A stretch of 6,671 nucleotides of DNA from the NCBI GenBank assembly GCA_028711675.1, contig JAQTRT010000186.1, forward strand, positions 1 to 6,671, given 5' to 3'. Origin of the DNA: a bacterium (lineage in GTDB: Bacteria; Spirochaetota; JAHITG01). Position numbers and translations under genes: made by a program. Numbering within the stretch: the stretch's first letter is position 1; each line of letters begins with the position of its first letter. The notes beneath the pieces were generated by a model. That model saw only the letters and a program-made list of their open reading frames with translations. It was not told the DNA's origin and searched no databases. Below are positions 1 through 5,444 of the stretch, piece by piece.

Positions 1-1087
1 ACATGGCGTAAAAACTCATCACCCGGCCGCGTTTGTCGTCATCCACGAGAGTTTGAAGCAGGGTATTGCTTGAGGCCATCTGGACAATGATGCCGAATAC
101 TGTAAAGAGCATAAGAAGCATGGATAGAGGAAGGGACCTGGATTGCGACAGGAGGCAAAGGCCGATCCCCAGGATGAAAGCTGAAAGGGGGATGATCCTG
201 GGAAGGCCTGCCACGGTTTTTTTTGAAGCCAGAAAAATTGCGCCGGACAGGGCCCCGATCCCGGCTGCGGACATGAGAAAACCGAGTGTATGCGGGCCGC
301 CGTGCAGGATATCGCGCGCAAAAGCCGGCATGAGAATGGTGTAGGACATGCTCATGAGGCTGATGAGCCAGAGAAAGAGCAGGATATAACGGATAGGCAG
401 GAAATTAAAGGCATACCTGAACCCTTCTTTTAATTCATGGAGGATATCCCTGTCCGCTGTCTTTTTCCTGTGGGGCTTTATTTTCATGGCTGTCAGGGCG
501 AACAGGACTGCCAGGAAACTGAAGGCATTGATAAGGAAGCAGAAACCCTCACCTACACCGGCGATGAGGATACCGGCCAGGGCCGGACCGATCAACCTGG
601 CCCCGTTGAACATGGCGGAGTTCAGGGCTATGGCATTGCCCAGGTCTTCCCGCCTGTCAATGATATCAATGATGAAGGATTGCCGGACCGGAGTATCGAA
701 CGCATTGACCAGGCCCAGCATAATGCTCAGGCAGACAATGCTCCAGACCTGGATGGTATGGGTCAGGACCAGGAAAGCCAGGATCGCAGCCTGAAGCATG
801 GAAAGGGACTGGATGATGATGAGCATCCTGTGCTTGTTCCACCTGTCCGCCAGCACGCCTGTAAAAGGAGCCAGGAGGAATACCGGGAACTGGCCGGCAA
901 AGCCTGTGAGGCCCAGGATGAACGTGGAATCGGTCAGCCGGTATACGAGCCAGCTGACAGCCACCTGCTGCATCCATGTGCCGATGAGGGAGAGCCCCTG
1001 GCCGCTGAAGAATAAACGGTAATTCCTGGAATGCAGTGTCCTGACTACCTGTTTCAGGTCCAATGCTTTATCCTGTTTTTCTTTCAT
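1..1087 (-). CDS. MFS exporter, DHA3/EntS-like (partial, C-terminus off left edge)
   Basis: Predicted inner-membrane, proton-driven drug or siderophore exporter of the major facilitator superfamily. I translated the reverse strand from the ATG at 1087-1085; 362 codons are open to the window edge, against about 400-420 for the family. After a short soluble N-terminus the chain has alternating hydrophobic segments. MFS motif A is visible as GVLADRWNKHR at about residues 77-87. The conserved cytoplasmic loop of DHA3-type carriers appears late, as DKRGRVMSFYAM (about 351-362). The N-terminal RNYRLFFSGQ and the GTWMQQVAVSWLVY stretch are also typical of this branch. The start is supported by GGAG (complement of 1096-1099) eight bases upstream. 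The gene is divergent from an EntD-type phosphopantetheinyl transferase. Because the DHA3 group contains the enterobactin exporter EntS, export of a non-ribosomal product is conceivable, but the substrate cannot be read from sequence. The family call is strong and the substrate is unknown. Confidence 0.93.
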   Translation of the reverse strand, partial: MKEKQDKALDLKQVVRTLHSRNYRLFFSGQGLSLIGTWMQQVAVSWLVYRLTDSTFILGLTGFAGQFPVFLLAPFTGVLADRWNKHRMLIIIQSLSMLQAAILAFLVLTHTIQVWSIVCLSIMLGLVNAFDTPVRQSFIIDIIDRREDLGNAIALNSAMFNGARLIGPALAGILIAGVGEGFCFLINAFSFLAVLFALTAMKIKPHRKKTADRDILHELKEGFRYAFNFLPIRYILLFLWLISLMSMSYTILMPAFARDILHGGPHTLGFLMSAAGIGALSGAIFLASKKTVAGLPRIIPLSAFILGIGLCLLSQSRSLPLSMLLMLFTVFGIIVQMASSNTLLQTLVDDDKRGRVMSFYAM

Positions 1088-1102
1088 GTCCCTTGCTCCG
1101 TT

Positions 1103-1156
1103 CCGGAAAGGGAAATATAGTGATTTTTTTATTGAAATCAAATATATCTTTCCCGG
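1103..1156. repeat. Imperfect inverted repeat in the divergent intergenic region (candidate operator)
   Basis: The left arm contains CCGG, GGGAAA (1110-1115), TATA and TGATTT. The right arm contains AAATCA (1135-1140), TATAT and TTTCCCGG (1149-1156). The arms match as reverse complements with small bulges, around a T-rich centre. The repeat spans the whole predicted exporter promoter, the position expected for a repressor site that could also affect the divergent gene. It does not resemble a recognisable Fur box. An RNA structure in the exporter leader is less likely, because most of the repeat lies upstream of the expected start. Confidence 0.4.
1114..1141 (-). promoter_or_regulatory. Candidate sigma70-type promoter for the MFS exporter
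   Basis: On the minus strand a -35 box TTGATT (complement of 1136-1141) is followed after 16 bases by TATATT (complement of 1114-1119). Transcription would start near 1107, leaving a leader of about 20 nt that carries the GGAG ribosome binding site. An imperfect inverted repeat (1103-1156) covers this promoter. Confidence 0.5.
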
Positions 1157-1174
1157 TTTTTTATTCAGATTTAA

Positions 1175-1203
1175 TTGGAATTTAAAATCAGGCGTGATAT
1201 AAT
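1175..1203 (+). promoter_or_regulatory. Extended -10 promoter for the phosphopantetheinyl transferase gene
   Basis: A -35-like TTGGAA (1175-1180) and a perfect TATAAT (1198-1203) are separated by 17 bases. The -10 is preceded by TG one base upstream (1195-1196), making a TGnTATAAT extended -10. Transcription should start near 1209-1211 and the ATG is at 1213, so the transcript would have almost no 5' leader. No Shine-Dalgarno sequence precedes the ATG. Confidence 0.65.
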
Positions 1204-1212
1204 TGAATCCGT

Positions 1213-1878
1213 ATGGTTTTTTTTAAAAGATTATCCCGCCTGCTGGCTGAAAAGAACATCCATTTCCTCGGCACCACAAGGAAGAAAAGCGTGGAAGTGC
1301 TTATTGCCGGAGAGATCAGGCAAATAGAAGAGAGCTTGTCGAAGCACAAGGAGGATTTTGCCACAGGCCGGTGGTGCGCCAGAAAGCTGCTGAAGAAGAT
1401 AGGTGTCCGGTCTTCCAGTATACTCAAGGGAGGAGAAGGCGAACCCATCTGGCCTGAGGGCGTTGTGGGGAGCATCAGTCATACCAGGGGTGCCTGGTGC
1501 GCCAGCCTCGCCAGCCGCGAACATTACCTTTCCCTGGGCATCGATATCGAACCTCTTGCGCGGGATGTCTCCCGGAGCGCTGTGAGATACTTTACCACCA
1601 TCGAGGAAAGGGAATGGCTGAAAAAGAAAAAGGAGAGGGCGCTGTACGAGAAACTGGTCTTCTGTGCCAAGGAAAGTATTTTCAAGCTCCTGTACCCGCT
1701 GCTGCGGTCAAGGTTCTATTTTCAGTCTGTTACAGTCTTCCCTCCTTCCCGGGGAACGCATTTTACAGCTCTCCTGAACAGGGACCTTAACAAGATTTTC
1801 CGGAAAGGAAGAAGAATAAACGGTTTTTATTTCCACGACAAGAAATGGATACTGGTCCTGACCTGTCTTAAAGGATGA
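1213..1878 (+). CDS. 4'-phosphopantetheinyl transferase, EntD/Sfp type
   Basis: Predicted enzyme that moves the 4'-phosphopantetheine arm of coenzyme A onto a conserved serine of carrier-protein domains, activating fatty acid, polyketide or non-ribosomal peptide synthases. The 221-residue length fits the EntD subfamily. Visible motifs in order are FATGRWCARKLL (about 49-60), the N-terminal-domain signature; PIWPEGVVGSISHTRG (about 78-93), with the SISH core that contacts CoA; GIDIEP (109-114), giving Mg-binding D111 and E113; and FCAKESIFKLLYP (150-162), with catalytic-region E154 and K158. All key residues are present, so the enzyme looks intact. It faces the DHA3-type exporter across a divergent promoter region, and its stop codon nearly touches a truncated dtd on the other strand. 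No carrier protein or synthase is in the window, so its target is unknown. The ATG has no ribosome binding site but sits just after a strong -10. Confidence 0.92.
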   Translation: MVFFKRLSRLLAEKNIHFLGTTRKKSVEVLIAGEIRQIEESLSKHKEDFATGRWCARKLLKKIGVRSSSILKGGEGEPIWPEGVVGSISHTRGAWCASLASREHYLSLGIDIEPLARDVSRSAVRYFTTIEEREWLKKKKERALYEKLVFCAKESIFKLLYPLLRSRFYFQSVTVFPPSRGTHFTALLNRDLNKIFRKGRRINGFYFHDKKWILVLTCLKG

Positions 1879-2123
1879 AATAGTGTGAACTGGGATACCA
1901 CCAGTATTGCGCCTGAAACGTCTTTGACCGACAGGTTCATCTTTCCCCGGTTATCTTCAAAGATGCGGAGGTTTGCCACTTTGTTCACCAGAAAATCCGG
2001 GTCTTTTTCCGTGTCGTTCTTTCCGATGCCCAGGTAGCCCAGGAGGCCTTTGTTTATCTCTCCCGTGATCTTTCCGTCCACTTCCACATGCGCGGAATCC
2101 ACGCGCTGCGCTACGATTTTCAT
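1827..2123 (-). pseudogene. dtd: D-aminoacyl-tRNA deacylase, truncated at the 3' end
   Basis: The intact enzyme hydrolyses the ester bond of D-amino acids mischarged on tRNA (and glycyl-tRNAAla) and works as a cytosolic homodimer of about 145-150 residues. Here residues 1-81 match the family clearly: MKIVAQRV start, VEVDGKITGEI, GLLGYLGIGKND, NLRIFEDNRGKMNLSV and the active-site motif SQFTL (77-81). Immediately after the leucine (codon ending at 1881) the similarity stops. The frame continues for 17 unrelated codons antisense to the end of the phosphopantetheinyl transferase gene and terminates at 1827. The C-terminal half, including the N-x-G-P-V-T motif that completes the active site across the dimer, is absent and is not found elsewhere in the window. 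I infer a non-functional remnant left by a deletion or insertion whose junction lies at about 1879-1881. An assembly error is the other explanation. No clear ribosome binding site precedes the ATG. Confidence 0.88.
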
Positions 2124-2142
2124 AATAAATATATTCTATCTG

Positions 2143-2162
2143 ATGGAAATTAATGGAAATTA
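2143..2162. repeat. Two perfect 10-bp tandem repeats upstream of the dtd remnant
   Basis: The unit ATGGAAATTA occurs twice without a gap, starting 20 bases upstream of the dtd ATG (read on the minus strand). The period is about one helical turn, so a direct-repeat operator is possible. Chance in an AT-rich spacer is equally possible. Confidence 0.4.
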
Positions 2163-2270
2163 AAAGTCAATGGCCGGGATGTCGCCCTGTTCAAGTCCCT
2201 CAGGATACAATTTTAGCAAAGGGCCAATAAACTAATAAACCAGCCTGCTCTTTAAGCCAGGGGATTTGGT

Positions 2271-2298
2271 TTGACATTATATTTATAATGAGTAGTAT
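2271..2298 (+). promoter_or_regulatory. Candidate promoter for the membrane protein-lipoprotein operon
   Basis: A perfect -35 TTGACA (2271-2276) is followed by TAGTAT (2293-2298, 16-base spacer) or TATTAT (2296-2301, 19-base spacer). The start would be near 2305, giving a leader of about 80 nt that carries a hairpin and a strong ribosome binding site. The rest of the 263-bp spacer between the dtd remnant and this gene holds only short AT-rich repeats, for example AATAAAC twice at 2226-2240. Confidence 0.5.
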
Positions 2299-2317
2299 TA
2301 TGATTAAAGACACCATA

Positions 2318-2362
2318 AGGGATGATAACAGGACCTTGATCATGAAGAAGGTCCGTGTCCCT
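2318..2362 (+). promoter_or_regulatory. Two-part hairpin in the leader upstream of the ribosome binding site
   Basis: GGACCTT (2331-2337) and AAGGTCC (2348-2354) form a perfect 7-bp stem with a 10-base loop. AGGGA (2318-2322) and TCCCT (2358-2362) extend it across an asymmetric internal loop. A run of five T follows at 2367-2371, so it could act as a weak attenuator, or it could position or stabilise the leader in front of the AAGGAGG site. It matches no riboswitch class that I recognise. Confidence 0.4.
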
Positions 2363-2386
2363 GGTCTTTTTCAAGGAGGCTGTCTT

Positions 2387-2884
2387 ATGCCGAAACCAAC
2401 AAAATCCGCCGGTGTCATCTGCACCGTTTGTTCGATCCTGGCTCTGGCCGGAATAATTCTGGGATTGATGAAATCCAATCCCCTTATCATCACCTTCTTC
2501 CTACTGCCCGGCGTGGTTTATGAGGTTTACCGGACAGAAGGAAAATCCACGAAATTATCATCCATTATCCTGCTTGTCGTCTTTATCCTGGAGATCATCC
2601 TTATCCTGTTTAAAATTAATATCGACCTCTCTAGGTTTCTGGGCCGGTCCAGCACATATGTGGCCCATTATAACATCCCTCTTGGCGATATCCGGGTCGT
2701 TGGGCCCGGCATCATGGTCGTGCTGTCAATTATCCTTTTCCTGCGCACGAACGGAATCTATACCAAATGGCTTTCCGTTATTATTTTTATCACATCGTTC
2801 GCTCTTATTTACACGATCGATCCGGTTAATTTCGGTAAATTCCTGAACACAGCGGTTCAAAGCATCCTGTACCGGCTCCATTAA
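2387..2884 (+). CDS. Polytopic membrane protein of unknown function
   Basis: I do not recognise a family. The predicted protein has 165 residues and about five hydrophobic membrane segments, at roughly residues 9-27, 32-47, 57-76, 102-119 and 126-144. A short loop at about 77-100 contains RFLGRSSTYVAHYNIPLGD. The ATG at 2387 is chosen because a near-perfect Shine-Dalgarno AAGGAGG (2373-2379) lies seven bases upstream. The frame is open further upstream to an ATG at 2288, but that extension would cover the predicted promoter -10 and leader hairpin and has no ribosome binding site. The stop codon is 16 bases before the preferred start of the downstream lipoprotein gene, so the two are probably cotranscribed and may act together in the envelope. 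The hydrophobic make-up suggests a structural or accessory inner-membrane protein, with no catalytic motif visible. Confidence 0.75.
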   Translation: MPKPTKSAGVICTVCSILALAGIILGLMKSNPLIITFFLLPGVVYEVYRTEGKSTKLSSIILLVVFILEIILILFKINIDLSRFLGRSSTYVAHYNIPLGDIRVVGPGIMVVLSIILFLRTNGIYTKWLSVIIFITSFALIYTIDPVNFGKFLNTAVQSILYRLH

Positions 2885-2900
2885 GATCAGGATGGTAACA

Positions 2901-3809
2901 ATGAAAAACTTTAAAATATATATTTTTCTTTTTTTTATCCTCGGATCAGCCGGATGCGCAGGCCAGAAAAGCGCTGTTAAAACAGAAGAGGAGGATGCTT
3001 CCCTGCTGATCGCCCGGATGGTCATCCGGAACCAGGAAAAACTGCCCAACAGAAGCCTTGCCGTGATAGAGTTTTCCCATATCAACGGAAATCCCGTACC
3101 GGAAGGCAGACTGCTGGCTGAACGGATCATCACGCGTCTGGCCCAGTATAAAGAGATCAAGGTCGTGGAACGGAACAAGGTGAACAAGGTCCTGGAAGAA
3201 CAGAACCTGAGCCTGTCAGGCCTGACAGATTCGGCCATCATGAAAAAGATCGGAAAGATCCTGAACGTGGACGCCCTGCTCACCGGCACGCTGGCTCCGG
3301 TGGACGGTTATACGGAGATCAACGCCAGGATGATCCATACGGAAACAGCGCTCGTACTCTGTGCCATCCGCGTGAAAGAAAAAGGCCTTTCCTCCGGTAC
3401 ATCCGGTCCGGGAAAACCTGTCCAGGGCGTTGTGGAAACAGGGAACCCGCCTGCCGGCCGGATGCCCAGGGTCGATGTGCAGGAATTCCGCGTGGAAAAG
3501 AACAAAGAAGGACTGGGCAAGGGATACGGGACCGTAAAGATAATCGGAAAAGGGATCTATATCCCGTCGGATGAAGAACCGCTCCCTTTTAAGGACCTGA
3601 CCTGGGTCCCTGTGTTCAATCTTCTGGACAGGGACGGCAATAAGATCACGGAATTCAAGGGCGGCTTTAAATACGGCGAATACGGCAATGAGGAGAACAT
3701 TAAACCGCAGAAACCGTTCCCGTTCACAGGCGAGGACGGCCTGGTCAAGAAGGAATTCTGGGACAAAGTGGCATCCTGTGAATTCGTGAAATGGGGATAT
3801 GTAAAATAA
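2901..3809 (+). CDS. Lipoprotein with FlgO/CsgG-like domain and unassigned C-terminal domain
   Basis: Predicted envelope lipoprotein of 302 residues. The N-terminus is a type II signal peptide, MKNFKIYIFLFFILGSAGC, with lipidated Cys19; the S-A-G-C lipobox is relaxed at position -3. Residues about 50-160 resemble the FlgO/CsgG-like fold of outer-membrane-associated proteins: SLAVIEFSHINGN, then LLAERIITRLAQYKEIKVVERNKVNKVLEEQNLSLSG..., then ILNVDALLTGTL and a stretch on parameters (INARMIHTETALVL). A Gly/Pro-rich linker (about 163-190) leads to a second domain (about 190-302) rich in beta-prone and aromatic residues, ending in FWDKVASCEFVKWGYVK. I cannot assign this domain; an extracytoplasmic beta-sandwich is a guess. 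The ATG at 2901 is preferred over the in-frame ATG at 2892 because AGGA (2889-2892) is eight bases upstream of the former and overlaps the latter. FlgO relatives support flagellar outer-membrane structure, but no flagellar gene is nearby, so that role is not inferred here. Confidence 0.82.
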   Translation: MKNFKIYIFLFFILGSAGCAGQKSAVKTEEEDASLLIARMVIRNQEKLPNRSLAVIEFSHINGNPVPEGRLLAERIITRLAQYKEIKVVERNKVNKVLEEQNLSLSGLTDSAIMKKIGKILNVDALLTGTLAPVDGYTEINARMIHTETALVLCAIRVKEKGLSSGTSGPGKPVQGVVETGNPPAGRMPRVDVQEFRVEKNKEGLGKGYGTVKIIGKGIYIPSDEEPLPFKDLTWVPVFNLLDRDGNKITEFKGGFKYGEYGNEENIKPQKPFPFTGEDGLVKKEFWDKVASCEFVKWGYVK

Positions 3810-3812
3810 GGC

Positions 3813-3830
3813 TTGTCATATATTTGACAA
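3813..3830. promoter_or_regulatory. Palindrome overlapping a -35 box (candidate operator)
   Basis: TTGTCA (3813-3818) and TGACAA (3825-3830) form an inverted repeat with a 6-base AT spacer, four bases after the lipoprotein stop codon. The right arm overlaps the -35 TTGACA of the next gene, so a dimeric regulator could block that promoter. A weak AT-rich terminator for the upstream operon is less likely, since the stem is only six base pairs with two G-C pairs. Confidence 0.45.
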
Positions 3831-3851
3831 AACATATTTTTCAATTATATT
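3824..3851 (+). promoter_or_regulatory. Promoter for the TPR-like secreted protein, close to its ATG
   Basis: A perfect -35 TTGACA (3824-3829) is followed after 16 bases by TATATT (3846-3851). Transcription would start at about 3858, at or next to the ATG at 3859. There is no Shine-Dalgarno sequence, so the transcript may be leaderless. Confidence 0.55.
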
Positions 3852-3858
3852 AAATACT

Positions 3859-4725
3859 ATGAACCTTGTCATACGAAAAAGATCGCGGGTCTTTTTTATA
3901 CTGGTAGCCTGTGCTTTCTTTACGCAAATCCTGCAGGCCGACATGAAGAACGATACGCTCGATATCCCTTTTTTTTCTATAGGTATCGAGGAGTTGAAAC
4001 CCGGATTTTTTATTGATTTCAGCAGGGCAAGAGCTGCCAATCCCTCTCCTGTTTTTGACGGTCTTACCAGGGAGCAGCTCGTCCGTACGGAGCGGATGAA
4101 GAATCCTCTGGAGGAATATATCAAAAGGATCCAGTTCATCACGCTGGATAATACGGTCAAGCAGCTCTGCCGCCAGAATATCGAACGCCTCAGGAACGAC
4201 AAGCTTTTCCGTTCCCGGAACAAAATAAGCGGCACGGAAGATCTCTCCTTTTATGCCGGATTATACTATTACGGTTACTGGACGCCTGTCTCCATCGGCA
4301 AGAGGCGGACGGATGATGCCATCATCAATCACGGTGCGGGTTCAGCGGGATTTGAACTTCCTTACCAGTCCATCTACAGCGCGGAACAGCTTTTTAAATA
4401 TTATCTCACGCAGTATCCCAAAGGCAAGTATGTCCTGGCAGCTATGTTCAGCATTGCCCGGTGCAGGATACATCAAAAAGATTATGAGGAAGCGTATTAT
4501 ACCTATAAGTACGCTGTCCGGGTGGCTCTGCAGGATTACGAGTGGGATACAGAGGAGATCGCCGATACGATAGCACTGGAGCTGGTAAAGTATAATAAAA
4601 GGTACGGAGAGAACCTGGATATCCAGCTTCAGGTGGCCAGCGTCCCGGGTATGAAGAAGAACAGCGATTATGAGATAACGCTCGATGACAGGATCATCCG
4701 CATCAAGCTCCGGAAACGGCTCTGA
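3859..4725 (+). CDS. Secreted protein of unknown function with TPR-like helices
   Basis: I do not recognise a named family. The 288-residue product begins with a Sec signal peptide: a basic n-region (NLVIRKRSR), a hydrophobic core (VFFILVACAFFTQI) and a likely signal peptidase I site LQA-D at about residues 27-28. The mature part has a charged helical region (about 65-115) and, at about 174-220, a TPR-type helical pair: AEQLFKYYLTQYPKGKYVLAAMF followed by KDYEEAYYTYKYAV. The tyrosine-proline pattern (YLTQYPKGKY) resembles TPR modules of periplasmic and outer-membrane assembly factors. The C-terminus (about 250-288) is charged and beta-prone, ending KLRKRL. The gene follows the lipoprotein gene after 49 bases on the same strand but has its own promoter. 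A periplasmic scaffold acting with the neighbouring lipoprotein is my inference. Downstream it meets the V4R-like gene tail to tail with only 28 bases between, and no clear terminator is visible there. Confidence 0.78.
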   Translation: MNLVIRKRSRVFFILVACAFFTQILQADMKNDTLDIPFFSIGIEELKPGFFIDFSRARAANPSPVFDGLTREQLVRTERMKNPLEEYIKRIQFITLDNTVKQLCRQNIERLRNDKLFRSRNKISGTEDLSFYAGLYYYGYWTPVSIGKRRTDDAIINHGAGSAGFELPYQSIYSAEQLFKYYLTQYPKGKYVLAAMFSIARCRIHQKDYEEAYYTYKYAVRVALQDYEWDTEEIADTIALELVKYNKRYGENLDIQLQVASVPGMKKNSDYEITLDDRIIRIKLRKRL

Positions 4726-4753
4726 GACAGGCGTGTTCTATGAAGTCCGGAAC

Positions 4754-5335
4754 TTACCGCCAGGAGACAAGGTAAGTACAGACATCCCCGCCTTTTTTAC
4801 GGCAGTTCAGGGTTGTGTCCTCTGCCACTGTGATGATCTCGCCTGTTGAAAATTTTTTAGCCGCTGCCTCGATGATTCCTTTATCGAATTCACAGGGATA
4901 CGGATTCTTGCAGACCATCTTGATCTTTTTCTCCCCGATTTTTTCAAATCCATAATGACCGATGCCTTCGATCATAGTCCCTTTTTCCGGATTGAACATG
5001 ACTGTACCGTTTTTCCTGTGGTTCATGTGGTACGCCACATCTATGGAGGCCAGGGCTGCCTCGATGGAGTTGACCTGGGGAGGCCATTGGGCTTTATTGG
5101 GTATGGACCTTCCGATCAGGTTCAGGGTCTTGGACCCGACTTTCTCGGATATGGTCTTGAATGAATCGAGCCAGGACTGCTGGGAATACCATTTACCGGG
5201 TCTGGGATCATCGATGCCGTGTTGTTTCAGGATATCGAGAGCCATATTCTTGGCGATCTCCATGCCGGCTACAACAGAAAGGATCGTTTCGCCGTTCACT
5301 TCAATACCTGTTTCAAAAGCTTTGAATTCCGCCAT
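4754..5335 (-). CDS. Stand-alone V4R-like sensor domain protein
   Basis: A cytosolic 193-residue protein without signal peptide or membrane segment. The C-terminal half resembles the V4R (4-vinyl reductase-like) small-molecule and metal-binding fold related to heme-NO-binding domains: GIGHYGFEKIGEKKIKMVC (about 124-142), NPYPCEFDKGIIEAAAKKF (144-162) and the closing TTLNCRKKGGDVCTYLVSW (174-192). Cysteines 142, 148, 178 and 186 are placed as in metal-binding V4R proteins. The N-terminal half carries KWYSQQSWLDSFK and a conserved-looking IDVAYHMNHR (98-107). V4R domains often sense ligands and are fused to regulators; here no output domain is attached, so it may be a free sensor, carrier or adaptor. 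The start is secure: AGGAGG (complement of 5341-5346) lies five bases upstream of the ATG. Ligand and pathway are unknown. Confidence 0.75.
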   Translation of the reverse strand: MAEFKAFETGIEVNGETILSVVAGMEIAKNMALDILKQHGIDDPRPGKWYSQQSWLDSFKTISEKVGSKTLNLIGRSIPNKAQWPPQVNSIEAALASIDVAYHMNHRKNGTVMFNPEKGTMIEGIGHYGFEKIGEKKIKMVCKNPYPCEFDKGIIEAAAKKFSTGEIITVAEDTTLNCRKKGGDVCTYLVSWR

Positions 5336-5379
5336 ACTGACCTCCTTTCTTTATATTTGAATATTAATTGCCAGTACAT

Positions 5380-5407
5380 ATTTTATTATATGACATTTTA
5401 ATTTCAA
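5380..5407 (-). promoter_or_regulatory. Candidate promoter for the V4R-like gene
   Basis: On the minus strand TTGAAA (complement of 5402-5407) is followed after 16 bases by TAAAAT (complement of 5380-5385). A perfect TATAAT (complement of 5385-5390) overlaps it but is only 11 bases from this -35. The start would be near 5373, giving a leader of about 38 nt with the AGGAGG site. The 109-bp spacer contains nothing else that I can support. Confidence 0.5.
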
Positions 5408-5444
5408 GCGAAAAATCATGGTCTCCAGCCCTTCCGGTCTTCTC

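Noticed and set aside
437..1015. Plus-strand open frame of 192 codons opposite the MFS gene
   Set aside because: It is antisense to a clear MFS transporter and its translation is low-complexity and charged without a domain, so it is a shadow frame.
1827..2123. The dtd frame as a functional short deacylase
   Set aside because: The C-terminal N-x-G-P-V-T motif needed for the active site is missing, and the last 17 codons are antisense to another gene with no family similarity.
2271..2289. TTGACA followed by a perfect TATAAT (2284-2289) as a promoter
   Set aside because: The spacer would be only seven bases, too short for sigma70; the boxes at 2293-2298 or 2296-2301 are better partners.
2288..2386. 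Upstream extension of the membrane protein to the ATG at 2288
   Set aside because: No ribosome binding site precedes it, it covers the likely -10 and the leader hairpin, and AAGGAGG points to 2387.
2726..3289. Minus-strand open frame of 187 codons across the membrane protein-lipoprotein boundary
   Set aside because: It runs antisense through two better supported genes, including the signal peptide and FlgO-like domain, and shows no family features.
4726..4753. Bidirectional terminator between the convergent TPR-like and V4R-like genes
   Set aside because: Only isolated short palindromes such as TCCGGA are present, with no GC-rich stem followed by a T-run on either strand.
4962..5360. Plus-strand open frame of 132 codons opposite the V4R-like gene
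   Set aside because: It is antisense to a gene with a strong ribosome binding site and family resemblance, and has no recognisable domain or ribosome binding site of its own.
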